DNA of 64,000 bases from Carnegiea gigantea (lineage: Eukaryota; Streptophyta; Magnoliopsida; Caryophyllales; Cactaceae). The position numbers were made by a program, and so were the translations under genes. Within the stretch, counting starts at the first letter, position 1, and each line of letters begins with the position of its first letter. The notes beneath the pieces are model-generated. The model was given only the letters and a program-made list of their open reading frames with translations. It was not told where the DNA came from and made no database searches. The stretch covers positions 445,001 to 509,000 of the forward strand of contig JAKOGI010000006.1 in NCBI GenBank assembly GCA_029747015.1, written 5' to 3'. Below, in pieces: positions 33,153 through 45,800 of the stretch.

Positions 33153-36100
33153 ATGGATGGGCCGTTGCATCGTCAATGGATGTATAGGAGAGGAAATCCT
33201 GATGGACATGGGCTTAGAGATGAGTGGTTGATGGGAGTTAATATGTTTGATGAATTTGCACGAAATCAGGAGGAATATAGAGTTAATGGAGTTTATAGAT
33301 GTCCATGTGTGAAGTGCAAGAATATGCAGTATTTTACACCTGACGTTGTAAAGTCTCATTTGTATAGAAAGGGATCTGTGAAGAATTATTGATATTAAAC
33401 AAGTCATGGGGAAGAAGATAATTCAGAAGCAGGGGGTGCAAGTAGTTCACATTTTATGAATTTTGATTACGATCACAACGATCATAACGATATGGAGAAC
33501 ATGCTTCATGCTGCCTTCCAAGCTAATGAAATGAACATGAGTAGCCATCATGACGTAAATCCTGAGGCATTTTATACTATACTTGAATCTATCAAAAGAT
33601 CATTATATGAAGGGTGTAACATAACTGAACTTGAAACATCTGTGATACTACTTAGTATTAAATTGGGGCACAACATGTCTCAATATTGTTTCAATGAAGT
33701 TGTTGGTCTAATGAAAGATATATGCCCTTCTGAAAGTGGAATTCCAAAAAATTATCATCAGCAGGTCAGAAAAGTGAGAGAATTAGGCATGGATGTTCAG
33801 GAATTTGATTGTTGTCTAAATGGTTGCATACTTTATTATAAGCAGGATGAGGATTTGTCCGCATGCAAATTTTGTGGACATGCATGACAATTGCCAAAGA
33901 ACTCTAACCAACGAGGTCATAAGGATGTTTCATGTGCTAAAATGCACTATCTACCTTTAATCCCAAGATTGCAACAGCTGTATACCTCAAAAAGGACCGT
34001 CATCCACATGAGATGGCATCATGAGCACCGCCAAGAATCGGGTGTTCTCAAGCATCCATTAGATGGATTAGCTTGGAAGCATTTCGACCATAAGTATCCA
34101 AATTTTACAGCAGAACCTCGGAATGTAAGGTTAGGTCTTTGTGCTGATGGTTTCAAACGATTTTTCGTATATGGAAGATCGTATTCTATGTGGCCAATTA
34201 TTGTTACACCTTATAACTTGCCTCCATATATGTGTATGACCACTCCATACATGTTTTGAAGTTGCATTATTCTGGGTCCAACAAATCCGAAGAACAGGAT
34301 TGATGTGTACTTGCAACCCTTAATTGATGAGTTGAAAATGTTGTGGATGTTGGGGTGTACATATTTGATGTTTCATACGAGAAAACTTTTAGATTGCATG
34401 CTGCGTTGATGTGGACAATTAACGATTTTCCCACCTGTGGTATGTTATCCGGTTCGAGTACTCATGGGTTGTTAGCGTGTCCGGTTTGTATGCACCAAAT
34501 TTTGCATTCCAATTACAGCATGGATGAAAGCCATCTTGGTTCGATTGCCATTGTCGATTCTTGCCTCAGAATCATTGTTTTAGAGCTAATAAAGTTACTT
34601 TTCATAAAGAGAAGAGCATACACATTGGCCCTCTCCAAAGGATTTCTGGTAAAATGTTATCTGATATAGTATCGACATTGCCTAAAGTGACTACAACTAT
34701 ACATTTTCAAATTCTAGGATTTGAGAAAAATGAACATAATTGGATAAAGCAAAGTATCTTTTGGGAGCTGCCTTATTGGAAGTATCAACTTCTGAGGCAT
34801 AACCTTAATGTTATGCACATTGAGAAAAATTTCAGTGAAAATATTATAAACACAGTGATAGATGTTCCGGGAAAAACAAATGATGATATTAAAGTAAGAA
34901 TGGATATGTCTATTTTGTCTAGTAGGCAAGAGTTGAACTTGGCTACAAGAGGGTCCACTGATAGATTGTGTAATTCGAAAGCCAAGTTTGCACTGTCGTT
35001 ACCTCAAAAAAGGGCTTTCTGTCAATGGTTGCGGGAGGTTCATGTGCCTGATGATTATTTTTCTAATGTGAAAAATTGGGTGGATCCATCTAAAACAAAG
35101 CTGTAAAATATGAAAAGCCATGATCATCATGTATTTTTAGAGAATCTTCTTCCCGTAGTTTTTGCTGCTCTTCCGAAAGATGTTTTGGGACCCTTGGTCG
35201 AATTGAGTGAATTTTTCAAGAACCTATGCTCGAGTGAGTTGCATGTTAGTATGCTTGAAAAGATGAACAAGAACATTGCTATAATTCTTTGAAAATTGGA
35301 GACAGTTTCCCTTCCTGGTTTTTGGAATGTCACGGAACATTTGCCCATTCATTTAGTCGAAGAAGCTTTATTAGGTGGTCTTGTTCAATATCAATGGATG
35401 TATCTTTTTGAGAGGTACTTTGGCTGGTTGAAGCCTACGGCAAAGAACAAAACTCGTATAGAGGCATCTATGGTTCACGCATACTTAGCATTTGAGATTA
35501 AATAATTCACTGAGTATTATTTTCAGTGAAGCTTGCATCGCCTAAATATTGGGCGTAATGAGGGTATGCAACAACTCGAACCACAAATGCCAACTCTGTC
35601 GATGTTCAACCGTAAGAGTACTCCATTTGGAAATCGAGGAAAAAGATATCTTACTGAGCCGAAGCACCGTGTCGCTTGCCTTTACATTTTACTGAATTGT
35701 GATGAAGTGCAACCATATTTGGAGTAAGTATATCAGTTACTAAAAGTTTCATTTGAATACTTAATAATTGATTTGAATAGTTAATAATTGTTGAGTAATT
35801 AAATAATTTCATTCATGAAATAATGCAGCTGGTTCAAACATCAATTTCGCGGTCATAATCCAAACGCGAGTGATATGGAAGTTGACTTATTCATTGAGGC
35901 AAATTTTACACAGTGGTTTGAGTATAATGTAAGTAATTTTTCATAACTAATCTTCAATTCCTATAAGATATTTTTGTAACTCTAAAGAGAATTACCTTCT
36001 TTTCTCTTCCTAGGTCAATTTTTACTGGGTGTTTAATGATGAGAGGCAAGATTTTTTGGTGAACTTATCTCATAGACCGATTATGATTGTCGAATGTTTT

Positions 36101-36637
36101 TCTAGATATAAAGTTAATGGTTATCAGTTTCATACCAAGGCTAGAAATGAAGGTAAAGCCACATATAATTGTAGCGTGTGTGTCAAAGGAGTTGGCGAAG
36201 GTGATGAAGTATCAGGGAATTACTATGGCATACTCCATGAAATCATTCCTGTTGAATTTATGGGTGAACCAATTAAAAAATGTGTACTTTTTAATTGTGA
36301 GTGGTTTGATCCAAATGTTCCTCGTGGGCTACGTTATCCTAAATTTACCCCATATCCCGAGGTTAATCATACCAGATGTTACAAAAAGTTTGACCCATTC
36401 ATATTTGCTGATACTGCAACCCAAGTGGTATATCTTAAGTACCCTGAGGGAATATCAGGAAAAGCAAATTCATGGGTAGCCGTACCGAACAAACCTCACG
36501 GTGCCCCTAAAGATAAGGATAATCTAGAACATGCCTATCAACAGTTAGGAATGACAACCATGAATGTGGATAACGTAATAGCCACAACATTAGTCGATGA
36601 AGCTGCACAAGCTGAAGATATTAATGGACATGATTAG
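33153..36637 (+). pseudogene. TNP2-like CACTA transposase, multi-exon, several stops
   Basis: This is the catalytic transposase that would bind the CACTA ends and excise the element. Start MDGPLHRQWMYRRGN; an N-terminal transposase-associated domain with CPCVKCKN (33153-33392); the Transposase_21 region with PRNVRLGLCADGFKRF, WPIIVTPYNLPPYMC and MWTINDFPTCGMLSG (33456-34450); NVMHIEKNF (about 34807-34833); a DUF4218-like block MKSHDHHVFLENLLP to FERYFGWLKP (35110-35440); and a DUF4216-like block (36014-36480) that leads into an acidic tail beyond the TAG at 36635. Splice sites are clear at 35723/35829 and 35928/36014. Stops at 33390, 33886, 34258, 35104 and 35290 and frame changes near 34270-34560 show it is dead. 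Confidence 0.9.
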
Positions 36638-36975
36638 GATGATGATCATGATGGAAATGGTGAACAGGATAATGGTGATGAAGAGGATGAAGAAGGTGAA
36701 TGGGAGGATAAAGCTGAAGACACTGATGATGATGACGACGAAGAAAATATGACATTGCAAAGTGATGATGACGACGATGATGATGTGTCCCACAATGATT
36801 GATTTAATCTTTTAGTTGCATGGATACTTATGCATGTGTATGTAATATTTTTTAATTGCAAACTAGGAAAAACAATTGTATATATGTACTGTGAATATTT
36901 GCGTTGTTGTATTTTTTTAATTTTGTTCTTATTTATTAGATGTCTGGACTCAATGGTGAATGTGGTCAAGGTTGA

Positions 36976-38760
36976 ATGGTTAGGAATGATGCGGGTAGAG
37001 AAGCACCACAACCAACCCCACAGTATGATCTTGTCGATCAAAATTATGAAACAAACACTTTCAGTGAAATGTTTGGAGGTTTTCTTGATCCAACTCAACC
37101 ATTCAAAAATCATTTTGGTAGTATGAATGAGCAACTCCATATGCAACCACCTTTTTTTAGTGCGAGTATGCAGTCACCAATCCAACCCAATACTCCTTAC
37201 ATGGGTGGTACTTCAGCTACTCCATTACTTTATCAACAGTTTGACATTGTTAGTCCACATTTTAACAGTAATCAGATTATGGGTCAACCTAGAATGCCAA
37301 GTCACTCAGTGCATAATGAAGGGGTCCAAAATGAAGGGGTAGGAAGAGATAGACAAAGTCCTGCACCTGATAGTAAAACTGCAAGCACCAATAATAAAAT
37401 ATATTTACAACCTGATGGTGATACGTAAGTTCATTATAAATTTTCTAACTTCTTCAGTGATCATATTCTTTTAATGCCTACAATAATTACTTTTAACAAA
37501 TTCTTTTTTGGTTCTTAGTTTTGTTCCATATCAGGGTGTAGTTCAAAAAATTGTTGAAAGTTTTGTAGGTAAGTGCCCACGTCCTTGGACCACGTTGAGG
37601 GAAGTTCCACAATCTCAGAGAGACATATGGTTTAATGAGTTCAAGATTAATTTTCTGTACAACGAATTTGAAAGTCGTCATTGGATTGTTTGAGATCTTT
37701 AATTACTAATATACTTCAACTTTGTCACAGAAACACTACTACTGGCATCCAGATAATGAAACTCAGATACGATATAACTTTGAGTATAGAGGTGCAGCTC
37801 GACTGAGGGACATTCTTGAATATACCAGGAAGTACAACAAAAAGTCGAAGTGGTTACCGCCTAATTTTTGGAATGAGATGCTTAAACATTGGGGTGAGGA
37901 TCACAAGTTCAAAAAATTGAGTCAACAAAATAAAAAGAATTGATTGAGTGATGCAGAAGGTTTTGATCATTCGTTACATACATGTGGCTCAATTCCGATT
38001 AGTAAAAGGAAAAGGCGCCTGATAAGGAATGTGATTATTAATAAGCGTATTTCTTATATATAATGTATGGTATGGATTGAGGTTTTCGTCCTTATTTACA
38101 TTTAATCACTCGTTACTTCTTTTTCTTTAGGTCAAAGTATTAGGTAGGAAACTCACATGTGAGGAACTGTTTAAGGATACTCACTGCAAGGTGAAAGATA
38201 AAACTTTTGTAGATAAAAAATCTGTAAAAAAATATGTAAGTTTGGCACATTTTATTTAGAGATTATTCATAGGTTATAATTGTCAGTTTAGTATGAAATA
38301 GTTTTATTTTTGACAATTTTCAGGAGGATCATCACAACAAATGGTAGGAGTACACTCAAGCTGCAACTCAAAGAGGCTCCCAACTGTCCCCCATGACCCC
38401 ATAAGAGTTTTGGGTTAAAGAAAATTTGGACAAAAAGGTCGTGTATAGGTTTTAGTACGAAGGGGGTCAAGTTAAAGAAATCAGCTACAATTGCAGCTGC
38501 ACGTCACTCATCAGCTGAGCATTTTGATCCAAGAGAGCAACTGCAACTCCTCAATTAGAGCATAACCAAGCAAGCAGAGGCTATAAATCAAATTGCCAAG
38601 AAGTAGGGGAAGACAGAGCGCATGATGAAAAAAAATTTAAGATTTCTTAAAGGACAAAGTACAGATTCTTCCAGCCAAATCAACTTGAACCCTGATGATG
38701 AAGAGGACTCCCAAAATGACAATGACGATGATCCCACAAATTTATCTGATTCTGATTGAT
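36976..38760 (+). pseudogene. TNPA-like (Ptta/En/Spm, Transposase_24) protein, multi-exon, degenerate
   Basis: Exon 1 (36976-37424) is Pro/Gln/Asn-rich and ends at a GTAAGT donor. The acceptor at 37518 leads to VVQKIVESFVGKCPRPWTTL and QSQRDIWFNEFKINFLY. A second short intron (about 37686-37730) precedes KHYYWHPDNETQIRYNF, RLRDILEYTRKYNKK and WNEMLKHWGEDHKFKKLSQQ, ending with HTCGSIPISKRKRR. This order matches the plant Transposase_24 family, the accessory protein that binds subterminal repeats. The last part (38135-38760) with LTCEELFKDTHCKVKDKTFVD is broken by stops. It lies downstream of TNP2 in the same direction, as in En/Spm. Confidence 0.75.
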
Positions 38761-39435
38761 TTATATGATCTGTGTGTAGTTTATATGATCTGCGTGTAGA
38801 TCCAAAACAATTGTATTTTATGAATGTCGTGATTAATATTTAATTTAGCACCTTTTTTTGGCAGATGTAAAACTTTATATTTGGTAATTATTATATGTCG
38901 TGATATATTTAAGTTTTTTCTTTGTTTTTGAGAACAAAAAAATTTTTTTAAAGGAAAAATTTTTTTTTGAGGGGAGGGAAATTCCGACGGAAATTCCATT
39001 GGAATTTCCCTCCCCCTCTACAAAACTGCCTGCACCCAGAACATTGTCCAACGGTCTCACCGACGGGGGTTTTCCGTCGGACTATTTTTTGCGACGAGCT
39101 GAATTCCGACGAGACATTTCGCGTCGTATTTTCCGTCAGAAAAATGTTCTTTTTCCACCGGTGTTTCCGTCGCAGATCAGGTGTATCTTTGTAGTGACTA
39201 GATTTGAATCTTATGGTTAAGATTTACTCCTCTTACTCTCAATCTATCTCCCTCATCTTGTTCCATACATACAGTTTAACTGAAATACAAATATTCAAAT
39301 GAACATTATAAGCCAAACAATGATAGTATTTAGTTTGGTAAGATATAATCAATAAATATACCTTTGATAAGATGATCAACATATACCTATAACTAATTCT
39401 CACCACAAAAAAAGAAAAAAAACTAACTAAATACG

Positions 39436-39987
39436 TGTTAATGGGTTTAGTATGACCCAAATTCCGTTGCCTAATCCACCACGAAGTATCAAAAGTCTTG
39501 GCCACGTTCCGTGGCCATACGTACTTCAGCAGTGGCCTCCACAGACAGTTCATGGGCCAGACTATGGTCCGTGGTGAGCACGGTGACTGTTTCTGCTAGG
39601 GTTTTCTCGATCTCTACCCTTTGATGTCTTTATAAGGGGCATAGCCTTAAGCCCCAAGAGGCATCAAACACATCAACACACAAGCATCATTTGAGCATCT
39701 AGAAAACTGTTCGTCTCTTTGATCAGCCAATGGTTTTCACTATTCTTGTTTTGAAAGAGAGCATTCTGAATGAATTTGTAATCACTAGGTGATCTATTCT
39801 TATGGCACATTGCTCTGAGATCAATTCTGTACTCTCCCATCACTATAGTGGATTTTCACTCATTGCCACTCGTGGTTTTTCCTATTTGGGATTTTCCACG
39901 TAAATCTTTGTATTTGTTTTCTATCTTGTTATTATCGTATTTTGTGATTCCCTATTGTTTTCACTCAAATTCTAACCAATCCTAATA
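39436..39987 (+). repeat. Candidate solo LTR of a Ty1/copia element
   Basis: The sequence runs from TGTTAATGGGTTTAG to CCAATCCTAATA. It contains a TATA-type box (CTTTATAAGG near 39628) and, near its right end, GTGGTTTTTCC then TTTTCCACGTAAATC, wording very typical of the right part of plant copia LTRs. No internal region or matching second LTR adjoins it, and the 5-bp flanks do not match. Exact ends are uncertain. Confidence 0.4.
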
Positions 39988-41064
39988 GTTAACTTAGATA
40001 TATTAATGGTTTGTGATCTTAGATTAGCTGATTTAATTAGGGAATACAAAAAATATCCAACTATGGGGTCATTTAGTTCAACCTCTTTTTTTTTGGGGGG
40101 GGGGTTGGTATTCATGGTTTTATTTTAAAAAAATTAAAATTGAAATCGCATTTTTGAATAATCACTCTAACATTGAGGTATAGGGTCCTCCTTCCTCCCC
40201 TCAACCCTTACCTCTTCAAATTTTCTAATTTCATGAATAAACTAAACAATAATGTGTCTATAACCAAAAAGCAGTTGGTTGGATGGTCAGTGTTGTCTTT
40301 CCCACACTCTCCACCCAAGTCCAACTCCAAGGGGGAGGAATGTGTGGTGCTGTATGCATGAGGCTATGTGGTTGAGTTTGGTTCCCGGGCTTCTTGTCTA
40401 AGCATTGGTATCCCTTATCCCTTGACCTGTTCCGATCCACTGTGTACCCTTGAGATATGTGCTTAGTGGGTTAGGCCCACTTACCAAAAAAATGTATCTA
40501 TTAAAAAAATAATGTTAACAATGAAAAATGAGAAACATAACTGCCATACCTATTGGCATAAAAATTAAAATGTCTACTAAACTTTTCATCAAAGGCGGAA
40601 AATACCCTCAACCTTTAAAAAGAAGGTGCATGCCCTTTGACTGCATTAAATCTTTTATCTTTTATTGTAATATTGATGATGTGGCCGTTTTTCTTTTTGG
40701 AAATAGATAACATGACTTAATTGGATGACGTCTAATATTGATATGTAAAGAAGTTGAATTAATTATTTTGAAACGATATCTTATATTACCATAAATTATT
40801 TTACGCCTAGTAACTTTGAACAAACATACATTTAATTATCCAACGCAGATTGACAATAGCATCACACGTTTTTCAGGTCTAAACTTGTGTAATTCAAATT
40901 GTGACAACGCTAATGTATCATGTCATGTTAACGATGAAATTACTTTCAATAATTCCAATTATTTGAATGGAATTTGTAAAATAAATTAGCTTTAGAATGA
41001 TACTGCAAAATTTATGGTAATATTCTCCAACGAAGTTACTAATTAAGACTTAGGGGCTAGGGCG

Positions 41065-41492
41065 TATTCAGCAACAGCGTTTTAAATAGCGTTTGATATT
41101 TTCACTAAGTTAATACACTTATTAGGTAATTTTTAGTGTTCGATAAAATAGTATTTTGACTAGCATTTCAAGTAGCATTTAGCATTTTAAGCAGCGTTTT
41201 TGAAAAACTAATAGTATTAGCATTTTGCATTCAAAAGTAGCGTTTCATATTTTTTTGCCAAAAAATATCATTTGGAAATTTTATCTTTGAAAATTATTTA
41301 TATCCTTTTATGTCAATTTACATTAATCAGCTAACCCAACAGTTAAATTCACCGAATATATTTATTTCAACTGCTTATCCAAACAGCTATCCGTTAACAG
41401 CTAAACCAGAAACGCTATCTGCTATCTAAATCGCTATCTGCTACCTGAACCGCTATCTACTACTTGAACCACTAATTTCACCGAATAGGGCA
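41065..41492. mobile_element. Candidate MITE, hAT-like
   Basis: Left end GGGCGTATTCAGCAACAGCG; right end read inward TGCCCTATTCGGTGAAATTAG. Subterminal AGCGTTT words on the left face AACGCTATCTGCTA words on the right. The inverted repeats are imperfect and no target duplication was found, so family and exact limits are unproven. Confidence 0.45.
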
Positions 41493-41517
41493 TTAATTAG
41501 CATAAATATATTCTCCA

Positions 41518-41599
41518 ATTATTTTATTCTTGTTAAGTTGGAGTGGGATTAATTGAAAATTATTTTATTCTTGTTAAGTTGGAGTGGGATTAATTGAAA
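41518..41599. repeat. Perfect 41-bp tandem duplication
   Basis: Units 41518-41558 and 41559-41599 are identical. Perfect identity implies a recent event. It lies about 650 bp upstream of the LUL start codon. Confidence 0.95.
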
Positions 41600-42252
41600 T
41601 TTGTTCATAGTTGAGTCTCCTTTGATGTTCTATGAACGCATAGCAATGCATTGGATTTGCATTAAATATATTTTTGGAGCAGCTTGATTTTTATCATATT
41701 ATCTTTAATTAGATTGGATCAATTTAAATTTGATTAAATAATTAAATTTGTAATATTTCCAAATGAATTGACAATTTTGAGTCTAGTAATTGTTGTTTCT
41801 AATGATATTGAGTGGGTTTGTAATTATTATTATTATTATTGTTATTGCTATTATTATTTATTTAGCAAGTTATGTCACCAAATTTATTTACATACTATCC
41901 ATGTCATCATAACCTTAATTAAAAGTTCAACGATATAAAATTTTTAGAACTCTTTCCGATTTCACTTCATTCCAACTTTTTGAAACGATTCTTTGCTTAA
42001 GGTATGAGGCATGATGAAGGCACTTAATTGTCTTCTCGAACATGTTCATCTTTATTTCCCGTTCCCCCCCCCCCCCCTCTCTAGCGCACCATCTTGACTG
42101 GGCTTTTGTTTTTTTGACCGTTTCAGCCAGCATACGCAAGAACTCTTCCATTTTCTACCATACCATCCACCATGATCTGAAAACCTTTATTCCGTCCCTC
42201 TTTTTCCTCTCTCTTGATCATCTTGAAATAGCCATCATTTTACCCAAAAGAC

Positions 42253-42872
42253 ATGGGATCTTCATTCAGTTCTGAGTCTGGCCCCAATCGAAACACCCAC
42301 CACCATTATCATCGTCCACACCACCCTCCTCCTTACTACCCCGCCGCGCCGCCGCCACAACCACCGTACTTCCACCACACCTCCTCCCCTCAGCCGCCGT
42401 TGCCACCGCCAAACACCAACTATGGCTATGCATCTTCAAACCCTTACCACAACTCCCCCACCACCACCACCACCACCACAGCCCCACCGCCAAACAACTA
42501 CTATGGCTATGCATCTTCAAACCCTTACCCCAACCCCTACCCAACGACCACAACCCAGTACAATTACAATTACCCACCTCCTATTCCTTCAAATCAATAC
42601 AACCCAGGTTGGCAGAATTCGTTCAACTACCCAAATCCCTTAATGGGTCGCCCCAATTATGCGTATTCTTACGGTGGTCATGGAAATGGGTGGCCTCCGA
42701 TGGGTCCACCGATGAATGCCGGCCCACCGCCGCTTTATGTGGATCATCAGAACGCAAAAGTCGTGAAGAATGATGTCAATGTTCATAAGGGTACAATCAA
42801 GCTTGAGATTGATGAGAATTACCCTGATCATCACTTGGTTTCCTTCGTCTTTGACGCCCGATTTGATGGCAG
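42253..42872 (+). CDS. LUL: LUL exon 1 (residues 1-206 plus two bases)
   Basis: Encodes the low-complexity N terminus and the start of the DAR2-type domain. The start is chosen for the MGSSFS myristoylation context and good fit to family N termini. The donor at 42873 interrupts a Ser codon (AG/C) completed by base 58644. The DNA repeat starting at 42421 and 42502 is in frame (27 codons). Confidence 0.9.
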
Positions 42873-45800
42873 GTTTGTCTTTGTTTCTTTGTCGGATTGA
42901 TGCTTACTGATTCCTCTTTTTTTCTGTGTTTGGTTGATTTTTGATTATTTCAAGTATGGTTTGAATTTTCTTTGCTAACGAATGAAATTGATTTTGTGTA
43001 TGAATGATGGGTTAGCTTTGGCTAGTATATTCGTTAGATTATGCTGTTCGTTATCAGGCTTGTGGCTTGCGGCCACAAACTTTCTTTTTAGAAATTGATA
43101 ATTATCAATTATTTTTTGTGGGATTTCACTTTATAATTTTTAAGGAGCACAGAAGGTTTCAGAATGCTATCATGATTTTCTTTGTGGGATTGATGCTTTT
43201 TGATTGATTCCTCTTTGTTTCTGTGGTTGGTTATTATTTCAAGTAGTATTTGGATTTTTTTTGGGCTAATGAATCAAATTACTTCTGTATCTGGGATGAT
43301 GAGTTAGCCTTGGCTAGCGTATTGGTTAGATTATGCTGTTAGCTGTCAGGATTGTTTCTTGCAGCCAGGATCTTTTTTTTTAGACTTTCATTAGTATCTA
43401 TTTTTTTTTTTTTTTTTGGGGGGGGGGGGGAGGATTTCACTTTAAAAATTCTAAGAACTATGTGGAGTTCTCATTTTTTTCCGACTAATAGCTGCCTAGG
43501 TGATGTAGGACGCTCTGAGAGCAATCTCTACTCCGGGAGAATTCACATACAAAACACTCAAATAATTCTCAATTCGATTTAATACAATTCAAGTTTGACT
43601 CCTTGATATATAATCGGGAGTTTAAACAGGGAAGTACATCCTAGTGCGATATGAAAACTAAATAACAACATAATCAAAGGGATGTTATTTGCAACCTAAA
43701 CGATAAAATAAAATAACTAAAAGATAGTGTCTTCCTAAATAAAAATTCCTAAATTTTTAGATTTTCTATTTCTCCTAGAATAGAATTTTGCATGATATCT
43801 ATTTGCATCATACATCATACTCCCTCGCTGGAGAAGAACTCGACTCCGCCTAGGTATCACTCCAAGAGTGCAAGGTTTAGCTCACGGAACTCATCTTCTG
43901 TAATCCAAGTGGGATCTGCTTGTGGGTGGCCAAACCATTGCACCAAGAAGCGACGGAAGCCACCGGGAGAAGACGACTTGAACTCATCATCCAGCACAAC
44001 CTCAATATCATTGTGTGACCGCGGGAAATGAGGTAGCTTAGGAACCTGGGTGCCTGCAGCAGCACCAAAAGGAAGACTAGGAGGCTCAAAAGTACCTCGA
44101 TAAAGGGTTAGATCTTCCACATTGAAAATAGGACTAATACCCAAGTTGTCAGGTAAATCAAGTACATACGCGTTAGATCCCAACTTCCGGACAATTTGGT
44201 AAGGACTCATGGCTCGACGTGGAGCTTTTTGTGGGATTTTTGGATAGTCGTTCAGGTCGAATACGAGCCCTAACAAAGTCACCCACCTCAAAAGAAATGT
44301 CTTTGCGGCACACATCAGCGGAAAGCTTATAACTGTCATTACTCATTGGAATTTTACGACGAATCTCAGCATGCAAATCATGTATGTGCTGGGCAAATGT
44401 CGAGACAGGTTGGGATCCTCGGGCATCCGGAGAGAGGGAAATAGGGTCAGTAGGAGTAGGGGGAATGCTCATGGATAATCTCAAAAGGACTCTTACCTAT
44501 GGATCTATTGACAGCATTGTTGTAAGCAAACTCGACAAGTGGTAAGGTTAAGCCCCATGTACCCTATTTCTTTCCTATGACACATCTAAGTCAGTCACCA
44601 AGGCTTCGATTGACAACCTCGGTCTGCCCATCAATTTGGAGTGAAAAGCTGTAGAAAATTTGAGAGTAGTTAGTGCCACGCAGTTCCCATAATGTCTTTC
44701 AAAAATAACTCATGAATATTATATCCCTATCCGACATAATTGAGACTTGAAGACCATGCAACCGAACAATCTCGCGAAAGACTAATTTAGCAACATGTGA
44801 TGCGTGTTATGCTTCCTGGCCTTAGCAAGTTGGCATGTATGTACAACACTGAGATACAATGCGGGAGACATACCTCTTAAGAGAAGGCCAATGGAAGCGA
44901 TTTTTCACAAGTGCAATGGTCATATCCTTGCCTAAGTGACTAGCTAACCCCCATGCATGCATTTCCCAAACGAGGAAGTCTCTGAATGAAGTCCGGGGAT
45001 ACATAATTGAGATCCTCGAAACAGATAACCGTCATGGAGAACAAAGTCAGCACAGGATCGACGATTACCCATCAAAAGTTATGAATAAACAAGGCCAAAA
45101 TCAAGACAAGAAGAGTAAGGATCCTTTACTCTATCAAGGCCGACGACCTCAACCCTTATTGTGTGTAGAAGACAACCAATACGACTGAGGGCATCGACGA
45201 CCTTGTTCTCAACCCCAGACTTACGCTTAAGCTCAAAAGAATACTCACTGATATACTGAACCCACCTTGCATGTTTAGGATTGACACTAGTATGAGAGTT
45301 CCAAGTCTCTGAATGAAGTCCGGGGGATACATAATTGAGAACCTCGAAACAGATAACCATCATGGAGAACAAAGTCAGCATAGGGTCGACGATTACCCGT
45401 CAAAAAGTTATGAATAAACAAGGCCAAAATCAAGATAGGAAGAGTAAGGATCCTTTACTCTGTCAAAGCCGACGACCTCAACCTCATTGTGTGTAGAAGA
45501 CAACCAATACAACTGAGGGCATCGGCGACCTTGTTCTCAACCCTAGACTTATGCTTAAGCTCAAAAGAATACTCACTGATGTATCAAACCCACCTTGCAT
45601 GCTTAGGAATTGACACTAGTATGAGAGCTCCAATACTTAAGGGCTTCATGGTCAGAGTATGCAACAAACTCTTGAGGTAAAAGGTAATACTGCCTATGGC
45701 GGAGGGACTGAAGCAAGACATATAACTCTTTCTCAAATGTTGTGTACTTCACCCGCCTAAAGGCACTGAGCTTTTCACTAAAAAATGCAGGGTGACCCTC

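Larger units (their letters stand above)
30619..39196 (+). mobile_element. CACTA (En/Spm-type) DNA transposon, decayed autonomous copy
   Basis: The left end is CACTGCAAAAACG. The right end, read inward, is CACTACAAAGATAC. Both are followed by clustered subterminal CCGACGGAAA / TTCCGTCGG words (30640-30772 and 38982-39176), a hallmark of plant CACTA elements. Inside are TNP2-like and TNPA-like genes in the same orientation. The 3-bp flanks are ATT (30616-30618) and ACT (39197-39199), which fits a duplication with one C/T change. Length is 8,578 bp. Both genes are interrupted. Confidence 0.9.
39197..42252. other. Intergenic region upstream of the LUL gene
   Basis: No protein-coding gene seen. 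It holds the candidate solo LTR, the MITE candidate, the 41-bp tandem duplication and an ATT microsatellite (41827-41860), each listed separately or noted here. The last few hundred bases must contain the promoter and 5' untranslated region of the gene at 42253. They include a C14 tract at 42065-42078 and a two-codon upstream ORF (ATG ATC TGA, 42172-42180). Confidence 0.6.

Noticed and set aside
36590..37146. Minus-strand Ser/Ile-rich ORFs opposite the CACTA transposase tail
   Set aside because: Shadow of the Asp/Glu-rich coding tail and intron on the plus strand.
40320..40480. Possible tRNA-derived SINE (GGTTCCCGGGC looks like a B box)
   Set aside because: No matching A box at the right distance, no target duplication, and no tRNA fold could be made.
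42266..42577. Minus-strand Gly/Trp-rich ORF opposite LUL exon 1
   Set aside because: Antisense of the Pro/Thr/His-rich exon; the plus-strand gene has splice sites and family domains.
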